From NCBI GenBank assembly GCA_009926295.1, contig RFPF01000158.1, forward strand, positions 1 to 7,045: a stretch of 7,045 bases of DNA, read 5' to 3'. The notes under the pieces are model-generated. The model was given only the letters and a program-made list of their open reading frames with translations, did not search any database and was not told the origin of the DNA. This document shows positions 1 to 5,291 of the stretch, piece by piece. The DNA is from Planctomycetia bacterium (GTDB lineage Bacteria; Planctomycetota; Planctomycetia; Pirellulales; UBA1268). Made by a program: the position numbers and the translations under genes. How positions within the stretch are numbered: the stretch's first letter is position 1; each line of letters opens with the position of its first letter.

Positions 1-599
1 TCGTCGCCGTGCCGGAGCTCGGCGAGCGGCATCTGCCGCATGATCACGCTCGAGGTCTCGAGGTGGATCCGCTCGTGCTCGATGCCCATCAGGATGAGCC
101 AGGCGGGCGCATCCTGGCGGATCGGAACCTCGAGCGGCATCGTGCCGATGAAGTCATCCACGAGTTGGCGCATCTCGGCGCGATACTCGCGCACGGCCCG
201 GACCGAAGGCCAGTCGTAGTGCGCGGCGTTGAGATCGTCCCACGACATCTCGTCCACGCCGACAGCCAGCATCGACTCCAGCCGCGGGTCGATCCGCGCC
301 GGAATGAGCCGGCCGGCGATCAGCTTGTTGACGTAGAACACGGCCGGATGGCCGAAATAGAAGATCAGCGGGTGCCGCAGGGGCTCGTGCCGCTCGTAGT
401 AGGACTCGTCGTCGCGGATCAGGGCGAAGAGCCGCTCGTAGAGTTCGCAGGTCTGGTGGAAGTAGCGGCGAATTTCAGCGCGTTTCGCCCCGGGATCGGC
501 GCCCGTGAGCAGCGGCGTCTTCGTGGGTGCGAGCGGGTGGGCGAGGGCTGCGAACGGCCGTGGAGCAGCCTGCGCGGCGACGCCGGTGCCGGGATTCAT
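1..599 (-). CDS. ovoA: 5-histidylcysteine sulfoxide synthase OvoA, N-terminal part (cut by window edge)
   Basis: OvoA is a non-haem iron enzyme that uses O2 to join cysteine to C5 of histidine, giving 5-histidylcysteine sulfoxide, the first step of ovothiol A synthesis. Many full-length OvoA proteins also carry a C-terminal methyltransferase, which cannot be seen here. The first 199 residues are present and show the DinB-like four-helix domain. The likely iron ligands are H84 (in YFGHPAVFYV) and H175 and H179 in the HX3HXE motif HERIHLE (175-181). GVDEMSWDDL (114-123) and AHYDWPSV (126-133) are patterns I recall from OvoA rather than from the related EgtB. The ATG at 599-597 overlaps the previous gene's TGA (598-596) as ATGA, so translation is probably coupled. 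AAGGAA (616-611) lies 11 nt upstream. Gene 3' end, formylglycine-synthase-like domain and any methyltransferase lie outside. EgtB-like ergothioneine synthase is the main alternative. Confidence 0.88.
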   Translation of the reverse strand, partial: MNPGTGVAAQAAPRPFAALAHPLAPTKTPLLTGADPGAKRAEIRRYFHQTCELYERLFALIRDDESYYERHEPLRHPLIFYFGHPAVFYVNKLIAGRLIPARIDPRLESMLAVGVDEMSWDDLNAAHYDWPSVRAVREYRAEMRQLVDDFIGTMPLEVPIRQDAPAWLILMGIEHERIHLETSSVIMRQMPLAELRHGD

Positions 600-1633
600 C
601 TGGGGATTTGTTCCTTGCCGGAGGGGAAAAGTCCATCGACTCTACCACGGGCGGCCAGCCCGTCGAGGAGCCGATGAGGAATCGGTGAGGAGGCCCCGAG
701 CAGGGAGCCGACGACGGCCCCGCGGTGGCAATTGTCGCCGCCGACCCGGGCGTTCGCCGCGACGCCGGCGGCGACGTCGCCGGCATGCCGCCAGGCGAGA
801 AAGAGTGCTGCCGGGAAGGCGTCCGGTATGTAGCAGGCCGACGAGAGCAGCCCGCCCACCACCACGTGGTCGGGCTCGCGTTCCCAGCGGCCGAGCTTCG
901 CCGCCGAGATCCAGTCCTTGCCCTCGTCGAGGATCGCTTCCCGCAGGTCGTCGCCACCGCAGACCCGCACGAGCATGCGGACGAGGATGTCGGCCGCCTC
1001 GAGCACCTCGTCGTCCTTGTGCGTGAGTCCCACGTGGACCCGCACGATCCGCCGCAGGTCCGGGTGCTTTGGCCCGAGTGCGGCGACGAGCGCCGGCACC
1101 GGGGCGAGGCCGCCGATGTGGACGTCGCGCACGCCGCAGTTGATCGGCTTGCGGCCCGAGGCGAAGTTCGTGAAGAAGTGGCGGTGGTACTCCTCCACGT
1201 AGGTGTCGCGGTGCATGCCCGGCGTGAGCATGAAAGCCACGTAGCGATCGAGCCAGGCCTCGGGGTCGTAATCCCGCTCGCGGCGCAGGAGGGCGGCGAG
1301 TTCGGTCGCGAGCCGGAAGTTGAGCGTGTTCTCGCCCGCGGCGAGGAACTGGTGGTAGTGGACGCCCCGCTTGCCCCAGTAGTGCGCCTGCTCCCGCAGG
1401 ATGTCGCCCTTTTCGTTCAGCGGCACGTAGCTCGAACGCCAGAGGATGCTGTCGGCGTGGGGGCTCCGCGGCGCGAGGTAGCCGGGCGGATCCGCGGCGG
1501 CGAACTCGGGATAGTCGCGGAGCAGGGCCCGCTGGTCGTAGTACCAGTGAACCGGCATGGCGATCGCATCGGCCACGAGCGCCCCGCGAAAGGCGCCGGC
1601 GGCGCGGTCTTGCATCGTGTCGGGGTCGAGCAT
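596..1633 (-). CDS. ADP-ribosylglycohydrolase-fold protein with divergent metal-site motifs
   Basis: A 345-residue cytoplasmic protein of the ADP-ribosylglycohydrolase (ARH/DraG, crystallin J1) superfamily. The family's N-terminal helix pattern is seen as GALVADAIAMPVHW (17-30), where typical members have GDA-x-G-x-P-x-E. The C-terminal glycine-rich helix start is GGDNCHRGAVVGSLLGA (298-314). Classical members bind two Mg ions through a TDDT motif and a GGDTDT motif. By eye, the first aligns here with GENT (100-103) and the second with GGDNCH (298-303), so several acidic ligands are replaced. It also has many conserved-looking histidines and aromatics (HYHQ 92-95, MHRDTY 140-145, YHRHFF 149-154). 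The start has GGAG (1643-1640) spaced 6 nt. The gene begins 13 nt after the ATPase stop and overlaps ovoA by 4 nt. Known family members remove ADP-ribose from proteins or small molecules; whether this one hydrolyses anything is unknown. Fold call is firm, activity is not. Confidence 0.8.
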   Translation of the reverse strand: MLDPDTMQDRAAGAFRGALVADAIAMPVHWYYDQRALLRDYPEFAAADPPGYLAPRSPHADSILWRSSYVPLNEKGDILREQAHYWGKRGVHYHQFLAAGENTLNFRLATELAALLRRERDYDPEAWLDRYVAFMLTPGMHRDTYVEEYHRHFFTNFASGRKPINCGVRDVHIGGLAPVPALVAALGPKHPDLRRIVRVHVGLTHKDDEVLEAADILVRMLVRVCGGDDLREAILDEGKDWISAAKLGRWEREPDHVVVGGLLSSACYIPDAFPAALFLAWRHAGDVAAGVAANARVGGDNCHRGAVVGSLLGASSPIPHRLLDGLAARGRVDGLFPSGKEQIPR

Positions 1634-1639
1634 GGCGGA

Positions 1640-1643
1640 CTCC
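1640..1643 (-). promoter_or_regulatory. Shine-Dalgarno site of the ARH-fold gene
   Basis: GGAG read on the minus strand, 6 nt before the ATG at 1633-1631 and inside the 13-nt gap after the ATPase stop codon. It supports this ATG over the next in-frame methionine (codon 7). Confidence 0.6.
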
Positions 1644-1646
1644 GGG

Positions 1647-2375
1647 TCAGATCAGGATTCGGGAGAAGAAGCTGCGCAGCCGCTCGTCGGCGCACCGGTC
1701 GAGGATATCCGCGGGTGCGCCCGAGGCCAGCACGCGGCCGTCGCTGACGAACGCGATCTCGTCGGCGATGCTCCGCGCGAAAGCCATCTCGTGCGTGACC
1801 ATCACGAACTGCACGCCCTCGGCCTTGAGTTTACGGATCATCTCCAGCACTTCCGACGTCATCTCAGGATCGAGCGCGGAGGTGGGCTCGTCGAAGAACA
1901 GCCGCCGCGGCCGGACGACGAGCGCGCGGAGGATCGCGATCCGCTGCTTCTGGCCGCCGGACAGTTCCGCAGGCCGCTTGTGGGCGTGGGCCGCGAGGTG
2001 AAACCGCTCCAGTGGCTCGCGCACCCTCTCACGGGCCGCGGCGGGCGTCAGCCCGTGCACGTGCACGAGCGGCAACAGGAGATTGTCGAGGGCGGAGAGG
2101 TGGGGAAACAGGTTGTAGGCCTGGAAGACCGTGCCCACCGTCCGGCGATAGTCGCGGAGCGCGGCCTCGTCGCGGGGCAGAGGCACGCCGTCGAAGGAGA
2201 CGCTGCCGCCCGCTGGCACGTCGAGTCCGGAGAGGATCCGGAGGAGCGTCGTCTTGCCGCCGCCGGACGGCCCGACGAGGACGAGCGACTGGATGTCGCC
2301 CGTCGTGAGCGACAGGCCGTCGAGCACCGTGGTGCCGTCGAACCGCTGCACGAGATCGCGCGCATGAAGCAGCAT
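1647..2375 (-). CDS. Polar amino acid ABC transporter, ATP-binding subunit (GlnQ/HisP type)
   Basis: The ATPase that powers amino acid import, acting as a dimer on the cytoplasmic face of the permease. At 242 residues it has the usual length for GlnQ/HisP proteins. All nucleotide-binding motifs are intact: Walker A GPSGGGKTT (35-43), Q-loop around Q85, signature LSGGQKQR (138-145), Walker B LFFDEP (159-164), D-loop SALD (166-169) and switch histidine H195 in VTHEMAFA. VFQAYNLFPHLSALDN (83-98) and THEMAFAR are typical of the polar amino acid (PAAT) subfamily. The ATG at 2375 is separated from the permease stop by a single base and has GAGG (2385-2382) 6 nt upstream, inside the permease gene, so translation of the two is likely coupled. 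Substrate cannot be read from this subunit. Nothing looks damaged. Confidence 0.95.
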   Translation of the reverse strand: MLLHARDLVQRFDGTTVLDGLSLTTGDIQSLVLVGPSGGGKTTLLRILSGLDVPAGGSVSFDGVPLPRDEAALRDYRRTVGTVFQAYNLFPHLSALDNLLLPLVHVHGLTPAAARERVREPLERFHLAAHAHKRPAELSGGQKQRIAILRALVVRPRRLFFDEPTSALDPEMTSEVLEMIRKLKAEGVQFVMVTHEMAFARSIADEIAFVSDGRVLASGAPADILDRCADERLRSFFSRILI

Positions 2376-2376
2376 G

Positions 2377-3129
2377 TCAGGCCTCGAACCGCACCCGTGA
2401 CTCCAGCCACCGGGCCAGGGCGGAGAGCGGGAGCGTGAGCAGGAGATACCCGGCGGCCAGCGGCAGGTAGCTCTCGAGCGTGGAGTAGGTGAAGGCGTTG
2501 ACCTCCTGGGCGTTGAGCGTGAACTCGGAGATCGCGATTACGGAGAGCAGCGACGAGTCCTTGATGAGCGACACGAGCTGCCCGGCGACGGGGGGCAGCA
2601 CGAGCCGCAGTGCCTGCGGAAGGATCACGAGCCGGAGCGTCTGCCAGGGAGTGAGCCCGATCGCACGGGCCGAGTCCCGCTGCGCCTGCGGAATCGCCGC
2701 CAGTCCGCCGCGGAAGATCTCGGCCATGTAGGCCCCGCTGAAGAGCGACAGGACGAGCGTGCCGACGACGTATCGATTGTCGAGTCCGACGGCGCTGGCC
2801 ACCACGTAAAACCCGATCAGCAGCTGCACGAGCAGCGGAGTGCCGCGGATGAACTCGACGTACACCCGCCCCACGGCCTCGACGAGCGGCAGACGCGACG
2901 ACAGGCAGAGCGCCGCGACACCACCGACCAGCATGCTCACGACGAGGGCGGCGAAGCTGATCCCGACCGTGGCGAGCCAGCCCTGGACGAACTTCTGGCG
3001 GTATTCCCAGACCCCCGCCCAGTTCCAGGCATACTCGATCCGTGCGAATGCCGCCGCCACGAGCGCCGCGAACACGGCCACGACGACGACATGAGCGAGC
3101 CAACGCGGCATACGGTCAGCGTAGCACAT
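2377..3129 (-). CDS. Polar amino acid ABC transporter, permease subunit (HisM/GlnP type)
   Basis: An inner-membrane subunit of 250 residues that forms the amino acid path. Hydrophobic segments are visible at about 11-29, 55-77, 94-115, 119-136, 192-204 and 222-240. The cytoplasmic coupling (EAA) loop that contacts the ATPase begins at about EIFRGGLAAIP (137-147) and continues through SARAIGLTPWQTLRLVILP (153-171), typical of HisM/GlnP proteins. FIRGTPLLVQL (93-103) is also a family hallmark. Only one permease gene is present, so a homodimer is likely. The start is uncertain: ATG at 3129 (used here) and ATG at 3111 (codon 7, MPRWLA) are both possible and neither has a clear Shine-Dalgarno site. 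A TATAAG hexamer at 3137-3132 could be a -10 element of an internal promoter, which would favour the second ATG. The 286 nt before this gene hold the structured region described separately. Confidence 0.93.
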   Translation of the reverse strand: MCYADRMPRWLAHVVVVAVFAALVAAAFARIEYAWNWAGVWEYRQKFVQGWLATVGISFAALVVSMLVGGVAALCLSSRLPLVEAVGRVYVEFIRGTPLLVQLLIGFYVVASAVGLDNRYVVGTLVLSLFSGAYMAEIFRGGLAAIPQAQRDSARAIGLTPWQTLRLVILPQALRLVLPPVAGQLVSLIKDSSLLSVIAISEFTLNAQEVNAFTYSTLESYLPLAAGYLLLTLPLSALARWLESRVRFEA

Positions 3130-3141
3130 GACTTATAAGCC

Positions 3142-3164
3142 GGCTTCAGGCTCCCCGTACCCCG
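3142..3164 (+). repeat. Left arm of a 23-bp inverted repeat
   Basis: The arm at 3142-3164 (starting GGCTTCAGG and ending GTACCCCG) is the reverse complement of 3262-3284 (starting CGGGGTACGGGG and ending CGAAGCC), with 22 of 23 positions matching by eye. The arms enclose 97 nt. The enclosed segment holds the first two GGA-loop hairpins. This may be the closing stem of a structured RNA or the ends of a small non-autonomous repeat element. No target-site duplication was recognised. Confidence 0.8.
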
Positions 3165-3170
3165 GGAGCC
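3149..3170. repeat. Local hairpin GGCTCCC-8 nt-GGGAGCC
   Basis: A perfect 7-bp stem, 3149-3155 with 3164-3170, around the loop CGTACCCC. It competes with the longer 23-bp pairing because it uses the same left arm, so the two structures are mutually exclusive. No T-run follows on either strand, so it does not look like an intrinsic terminator. Confidence 0.6.
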
Positions 3171-3207
3171 GGCGTATGCAGACAAGCGAAGCCATGGATG
3201 GCGAAGC

Positions 3208-3334
3208 GCAGTCGGAGTCGAGTGAACGAAGGCCTGGAGGGCCGCAGTGAACGTCCGGCGACGGGGTACGGGGAGCCCGAAGCCTCCTCAACTGTGGACA
3301 GCCGGGCCGGAGGCCCGGCCATCGAGAGCGAACG
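3208..3334 (+). repeat. Degenerate tandem unit: GGA core followed by AGYGAACG
   Basis: AGTGAACG occurs at 3221-3228 and 3246-3253, and AGCGAACG at 3327-3334. Each is preceded by a GGA-centred segment: GTCGGAGTCG, GGCCTGGAGGGCC and GGGCCGGAGGCCC. This suggests three diverged copies of a unit roughly 21-31 nt long. The first copy cannot form the same hairpin. Confidence 0.45.
3262..3284 (+). repeat. Right arm of the 23-bp inverted repeat
   Basis: Pairs with 3142-3164. The only mismatch is in the middle of the AGCCTGAAG/AGCCCGAAG segment; with a G-U pair it would remain paired in one of the two possible transcripts. Confidence 0.8.
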
Positions 3335-3415
3335 GAGGTTCGCCAAGAAAACCGAGGCCAGGATGGCGAGGGTTTTCGTGAAGATGCAGCCTCGAGCCGG
3401 ATCGTGCCCGAGAAG

Positions 3416-4198
3416 TCAGAAGTAGAAGGGGATCCCCTGTTCCTTGAACGCGCGCTTCTCGTCGGGGAGGAACTCGTCGCCCAACCGCTCGAAGCCGCCG
3501 TCGCGGCGGAAGGCGTCGAGGAACTCGTCGACCTGCCGGCGCAGGTCGTCGTCGCCGAGCCGCAGGCCGATCGCCCAGGTTTCCTCGCGGAAGGGGCGGA
3601 GAATCGCCCGTGTCGTGTCGGGGTGGCGGCGCTGGCTGCGGAACACGGAGAGCGAGTCGTAGACGAAGGCGTCGGCCTTGCCCTGCGCGACCTCCATCAC
3701 TGCCGCGCTCTCCTTGTCGAGGACGAGCAGCCGGGCGCGCTCGAGCGTGGACGCCGCATACTGATGGCCGGTGGTGCCCTTCTTCACGGCCACGGTGCGG
3801 CCCGGAGCGTCGAGGTCGGCGGCGGAATGCACGGGGGATTCGCGGCCCACCAGCAGGGCGAGCCCAGTCTTCAGATACGGGGCCGAGAACGCGATCGCCC
3901 GGGCCCGTTCGGGAGTGGCGGTGAGCGACGAGATGATGCAGTCGATCTTGCCCGTCTTGAGGGCGGGGATCAGGCCGTCGAAGGCGATGTTTTCGATGAC
4001 GAGCGGGCGGCCAAGCTGCCTGGCGAGCGCCTCGGCGAGCCGCACGCTCACGCCCGTGGGTCGTCCCTGGGGATCGGTCATCTCGAACGGCGGATACGAC
4101 AGTTCCATGCCCACGCGGAGCGGCGGGGAGGCGGCCGCCGTCGCGGCAACCGCCATCACGAAGGAAGCAGCCCGGAGAGGGCGCAGGAACGATCCCAT
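3416..4198 (-). CDS. Polar amino acid ABC transporter, exported substrate-binding protein
   Basis: The periplasmic receptor of the importer, 260 residues, usual for the family. The start at 4198 gives a Sec signal peptide (basic LRPLR, hydrophobic core to about A23, cleavage near residue 23-24). The mature protein has the SBP_bac_3 fold: RVGMELSYPPFEM (28-40), GLIPALKTGKID (75-86), TPERARAIAFSAPY (95-108), KKGTTGHQYA (139-148) and GKADAFVYD (173-181). By comparison with HisJ/LAO, R98 should bind the substrate carboxylate and D181 its amino group, so an alpha-amino acid ligand is likely. The side-chain specificity (His, Arg, Gln, cystine) cannot be settled by eye. The same frame stays open far upstream, antisense to the DUF6807 gene, but only this ATG gives a signal peptide at the N-terminus. 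GGAG (4215-4212) lies 13 nt upstream, which is too far to be a strong ribosome site. Confidence 0.92.
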   Translation of the reverse strand: MGSFLRPLRAASFVMAVAATAAASPPLRVGMELSYPPFEMTDPQGRPTGVSVRLAEALARQLGRPLVIENIAFDGLIPALKTGKIDCIISSLTATPERARAIAFSAPYLKTGLALLVGRESPVHSAADLDAPGRTVAVKKGTTGHQYAASTLERARLLVLDKESAAVMEVAQGKADAFVYDSLSVFRSQRRHPDTTRAILRPFREETWAIGLRLGDDDLRRQVDEFLDAFRRDGGFERLGDEFLPDEKRAFKEQGIPFYF

Positions 4199-4219
4199 GC
4201 GGACGACTATACTCCGGCC
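4199..4219. promoter_or_regulatory. 21-bp divergent start region with overlapping -10-like elements
   Basis: The two divergent start codons (4198 minus, 4220 plus) are separated by only 21 bp. The sequence ACTATACT contains TATACT on the plus strand (4208-4213) and TATAGT on the minus strand (4211-4206), each one base from TATAAT. If used, transcription would start at or next to each ATG, giving leaderless or nearly leaderless messages. No good -35 hexamer was found at the usual distance on either strand, and any -35 would lie inside the opposite gene. Confidence 0.4.
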
Positions 4220-5281
4220 ATGGGATTCGTGGTGCGAGCCTTCCCGGCAGGACTGATCCTGGCGATCGCGGTGTATCCCGGCGCTCGCGCCACGGGCGAG
4301 CCGGCCGGCTTCGCGGTGCGGACCGACGCCCACGGCGCGGTCGTGGAGTGGAGCGGGAAGCCGTTCGCCGCGTACGTGATCGACCAGGCGAACAAGCCCT
4401 ATCTCTGGCCCATCCACGGGCCGACCGGAAAGCCGATGACGCGAGCCTTCCCGTTGGCAGACGTGCCCGCGGAGCCGAAGCAGCAGCGCGATCATCCGCA
4501 TCATCGCGGCCTCACGTTCGGCCACGAGGAGTTCGGCGGCGACACCTGGCACGACGCGAGCACCTACGAAGCGGGCATGACGAGCAGTGATGCCGGGAAA
4601 GCCGCGAATGCCCGGCGGAACCTGGGAAGGCTCGGGACCATCCGCCACCGGGAGTTCACCCGCACCGAGGCCGGCGGCGATGCGGCGATTCTGGAGAGCG
4701 TCTGCGAGCATCTCGACGCGGGTGGAAAACGCCGCTTCACCGAGTATCGGCGTTTCACGTTCCGAGCCGACGCGGAGACGCGTGTGATCGACGTCGACCA
4801 GGATTTCGTGGCGACCGACGGCCCGGTGACGGCGGCCGATCGCAAGGATGCGGGCCTCTTGATCCGCGTTCCGGTGACGATGGCGGTGGACATGAAGCAG
4901 GGCGGGCGGATCGTCAACAGTGCCGGCCAGACCGACGCCGCGGCATGGGCGCAGCCGGCGACGTGGTGCGACTACCATGGCCCCGTCGAAGGGGAGCATC
5001 TGGGCATCGCGTTCCTCAACCATCCGGAGAGCTTCCGGCATCCGACGCGCTGGCACGTGCGCACCTACGGTCTGTTCGCCGCCAACCCGTTCGCGTCGCA
5101 CGGCTACGACCAGGCGCTTCCCGAGGCTGCGACGACGCTCGCCGCGGATGAAACACTTCGGCTGCGGCACCGCATCATCCTGCATCGCGGCGACGAGGAG
5201 GCCGCTGATGTCGCCGGCGCGTTCCGGGCCTATGCCGCCGAGCCGAGGCCGGCGTTGCGAGGGCCCGCGGGTCGCCCCTGA
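4220..5281 (+). CDS. Exported DUF6807 family protein ('PmoA'-named family)
   Basis: A 353-residue protein with a signal peptide: basic start, hydrophobic GLILAIAVY (11-19), probable cleavage after ARA near residue 24. It belongs to the family once labelled 'methane oxygenase PmoA' (now DUF6807), common in Planctomycetes and other degraders of complex carbohydrate. The name is misleading; it is not the membrane subunit of particulate methane monooxygenase. Family signatures are YLWPIHGPTGKPMTR (61-75), QQRDHPHHRGLTFGHEEF (88-105, with clustered histidines), IAFLNHPESFRHPTRWH (263-279) and TYGLFAANPFA (282-292). Biochemical function is unknown to me. It is divergent from the binding-protein gene and converges on the regulator, 10 bp apart. 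The frame remains open upstream across the antisense of the binding-protein gene, but the signal peptide fixes this ATG. No Shine-Dalgarno site precedes it. Confidence 0.88.
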   Translation: MGFVVRAFPAGLILAIAVYPGARATGEPAGFAVRTDAHGAVVEWSGKPFAAYVIDQANKPYLWPIHGPTGKPMTRAFPLADVPAEPKQQRDHPHHRGLTFGHEEFGGDTWHDASTYEAGMTSSDAGKAANARRNLGRLGTIRHREFTRTEAGGDAAILESVCEHLDAGGKRRFTEYRRFTFRADAETRVIDVDQDFVATDGPVTAADRKDAGLLIRVPVTMAVDMKQGGRIVNSAGQTDAAAWAQPATWCDYHGPVEGEHLGIAFLNHPESFRHPTRWHVRTYGLFAANPFASHGYDQALPEAATTLAADETLRLRHRIILHRGDEEAADVAGAFRAYAAEPRPALRGPAGRP

Positions 5282-5291
5282 TCGGCTCTTG

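Larger units (their letters stand above)
3191..3367 (+). ncRNA. Array of five hairpins with GGA in the loop (candidate structured RNA or REP-like element)
   Basis: Five successive small palindromes expose GGA in a 3-5 nt loop when read on the plus strand. They are GCCA-TGGA-TGGC (3191-3202), GGCC-TGGAG-GGCC (3231-3243), GCCGGGCC-GGA-GGCCCGGC (3301-3319), GCGAAC-GGAG-GTTCGC (3328-3343) and GCCA-GGA-TGGC (3357-3367). All stems are perfect as written. GGA in hairpin loops is the recognition signature of CsrA/RsmA, and CsrB/RsmZ-type RNAs carry many such loops; no csrA gene is in the window. A family of palindromic repeats with a conserved GGA loop is an equally good explanation. No clear promoter or terminator for a plus-strand transcript was found; a TTTT (3373-3376) follows the last hairpin but not directly. 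Confidence 0.4.
3130..3415. other. Structured 286-nt intergenic region between binding-protein and permease genes
   Basis: No convincing coding sequence was found. Short ORFs across it on both strands lack recognisable protein features, and codons look arbitrary. It contains a 23-bp inverted repeat, a local hairpin, five GGA-loop hairpins and three AGYGAACG motifs, listed separately. On the plus strand GGA occurs ten times between 3130 and 3415, while TCC occurs three times, so the motif is strand-biased. On the minus strand the region would lie within the operon mRNA. In enterobacterial histidine (hisJ-hisQ) and maltose (malE-malF) operons, repeats at this place keep the binding-protein message more abundant than the permease message; a similar role here is inference. 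Confidence 0.6.

Noticed and set aside
9..677. 222-residue plus-strand open frame
   Set aside because: It is antisense to the ovoA start region, where the minus strand encodes a clear iron-site motif.
725..1747. 340-residue plus-strand open frame
   Set aside because: It is the antisense shadow of the ARH-fold gene, rich in Arg, Gly, Val and Glu, with no family motif.
1557..2438. 293-residue plus-strand open frame
   Set aside because: It is opposite the ATPase gene, which has every ABC motif; the plus-strand product resembles nothing.
2048..3103. 351-residue minus-strand open frame overlapping permease and ATPase
   Set aside because: It is an out-of-frame, Arg- and Ala-rich translation of two certain genes on the same strand.
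3149..3170. Intrinsic terminator at the GGCTCCC/GGGAGCC hairpin
   Set aside because: No T-run follows the stem on either strand.
3294..3302. TGTGGACAG resembling a DnaA box
   Set aside because: It is isolated, mismatches the consensus at two positions, and no AT-rich segment or further box is nearby, so there is no case for an origin.
3130..3415. Insertion sequence remnant or CRISPR repeats
   Set aside because: There is no transposase fragment or target duplication, and the repeats are neither identical nor regularly spaced.
3404..4219. Plus-strand reading frame continuing upstream of the DUF6807 gene, making a 625-residue fusion
   Set aside because: It is antisense to the well-supported binding-protein gene and has no recognisable domain. 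The signal peptide at 4220 marks the true start. Such open antisense frames are common in GC-rich DNA.
4199..5185. Minus-strand frame extending the binding protein to 589 residues
   Set aside because: It runs antisense through the DUF6807 gene, its translation is low-complexity, and it would bury the signal peptide inside the protein.
4220..5281. Particulate methane monooxygenase subunit A
   Set aside because: The family name 'PmoA' is misleading. The protein is a soluble exported protein without the multiple membrane helices of the real subunit, and no pmoB or pmoC is nearby.
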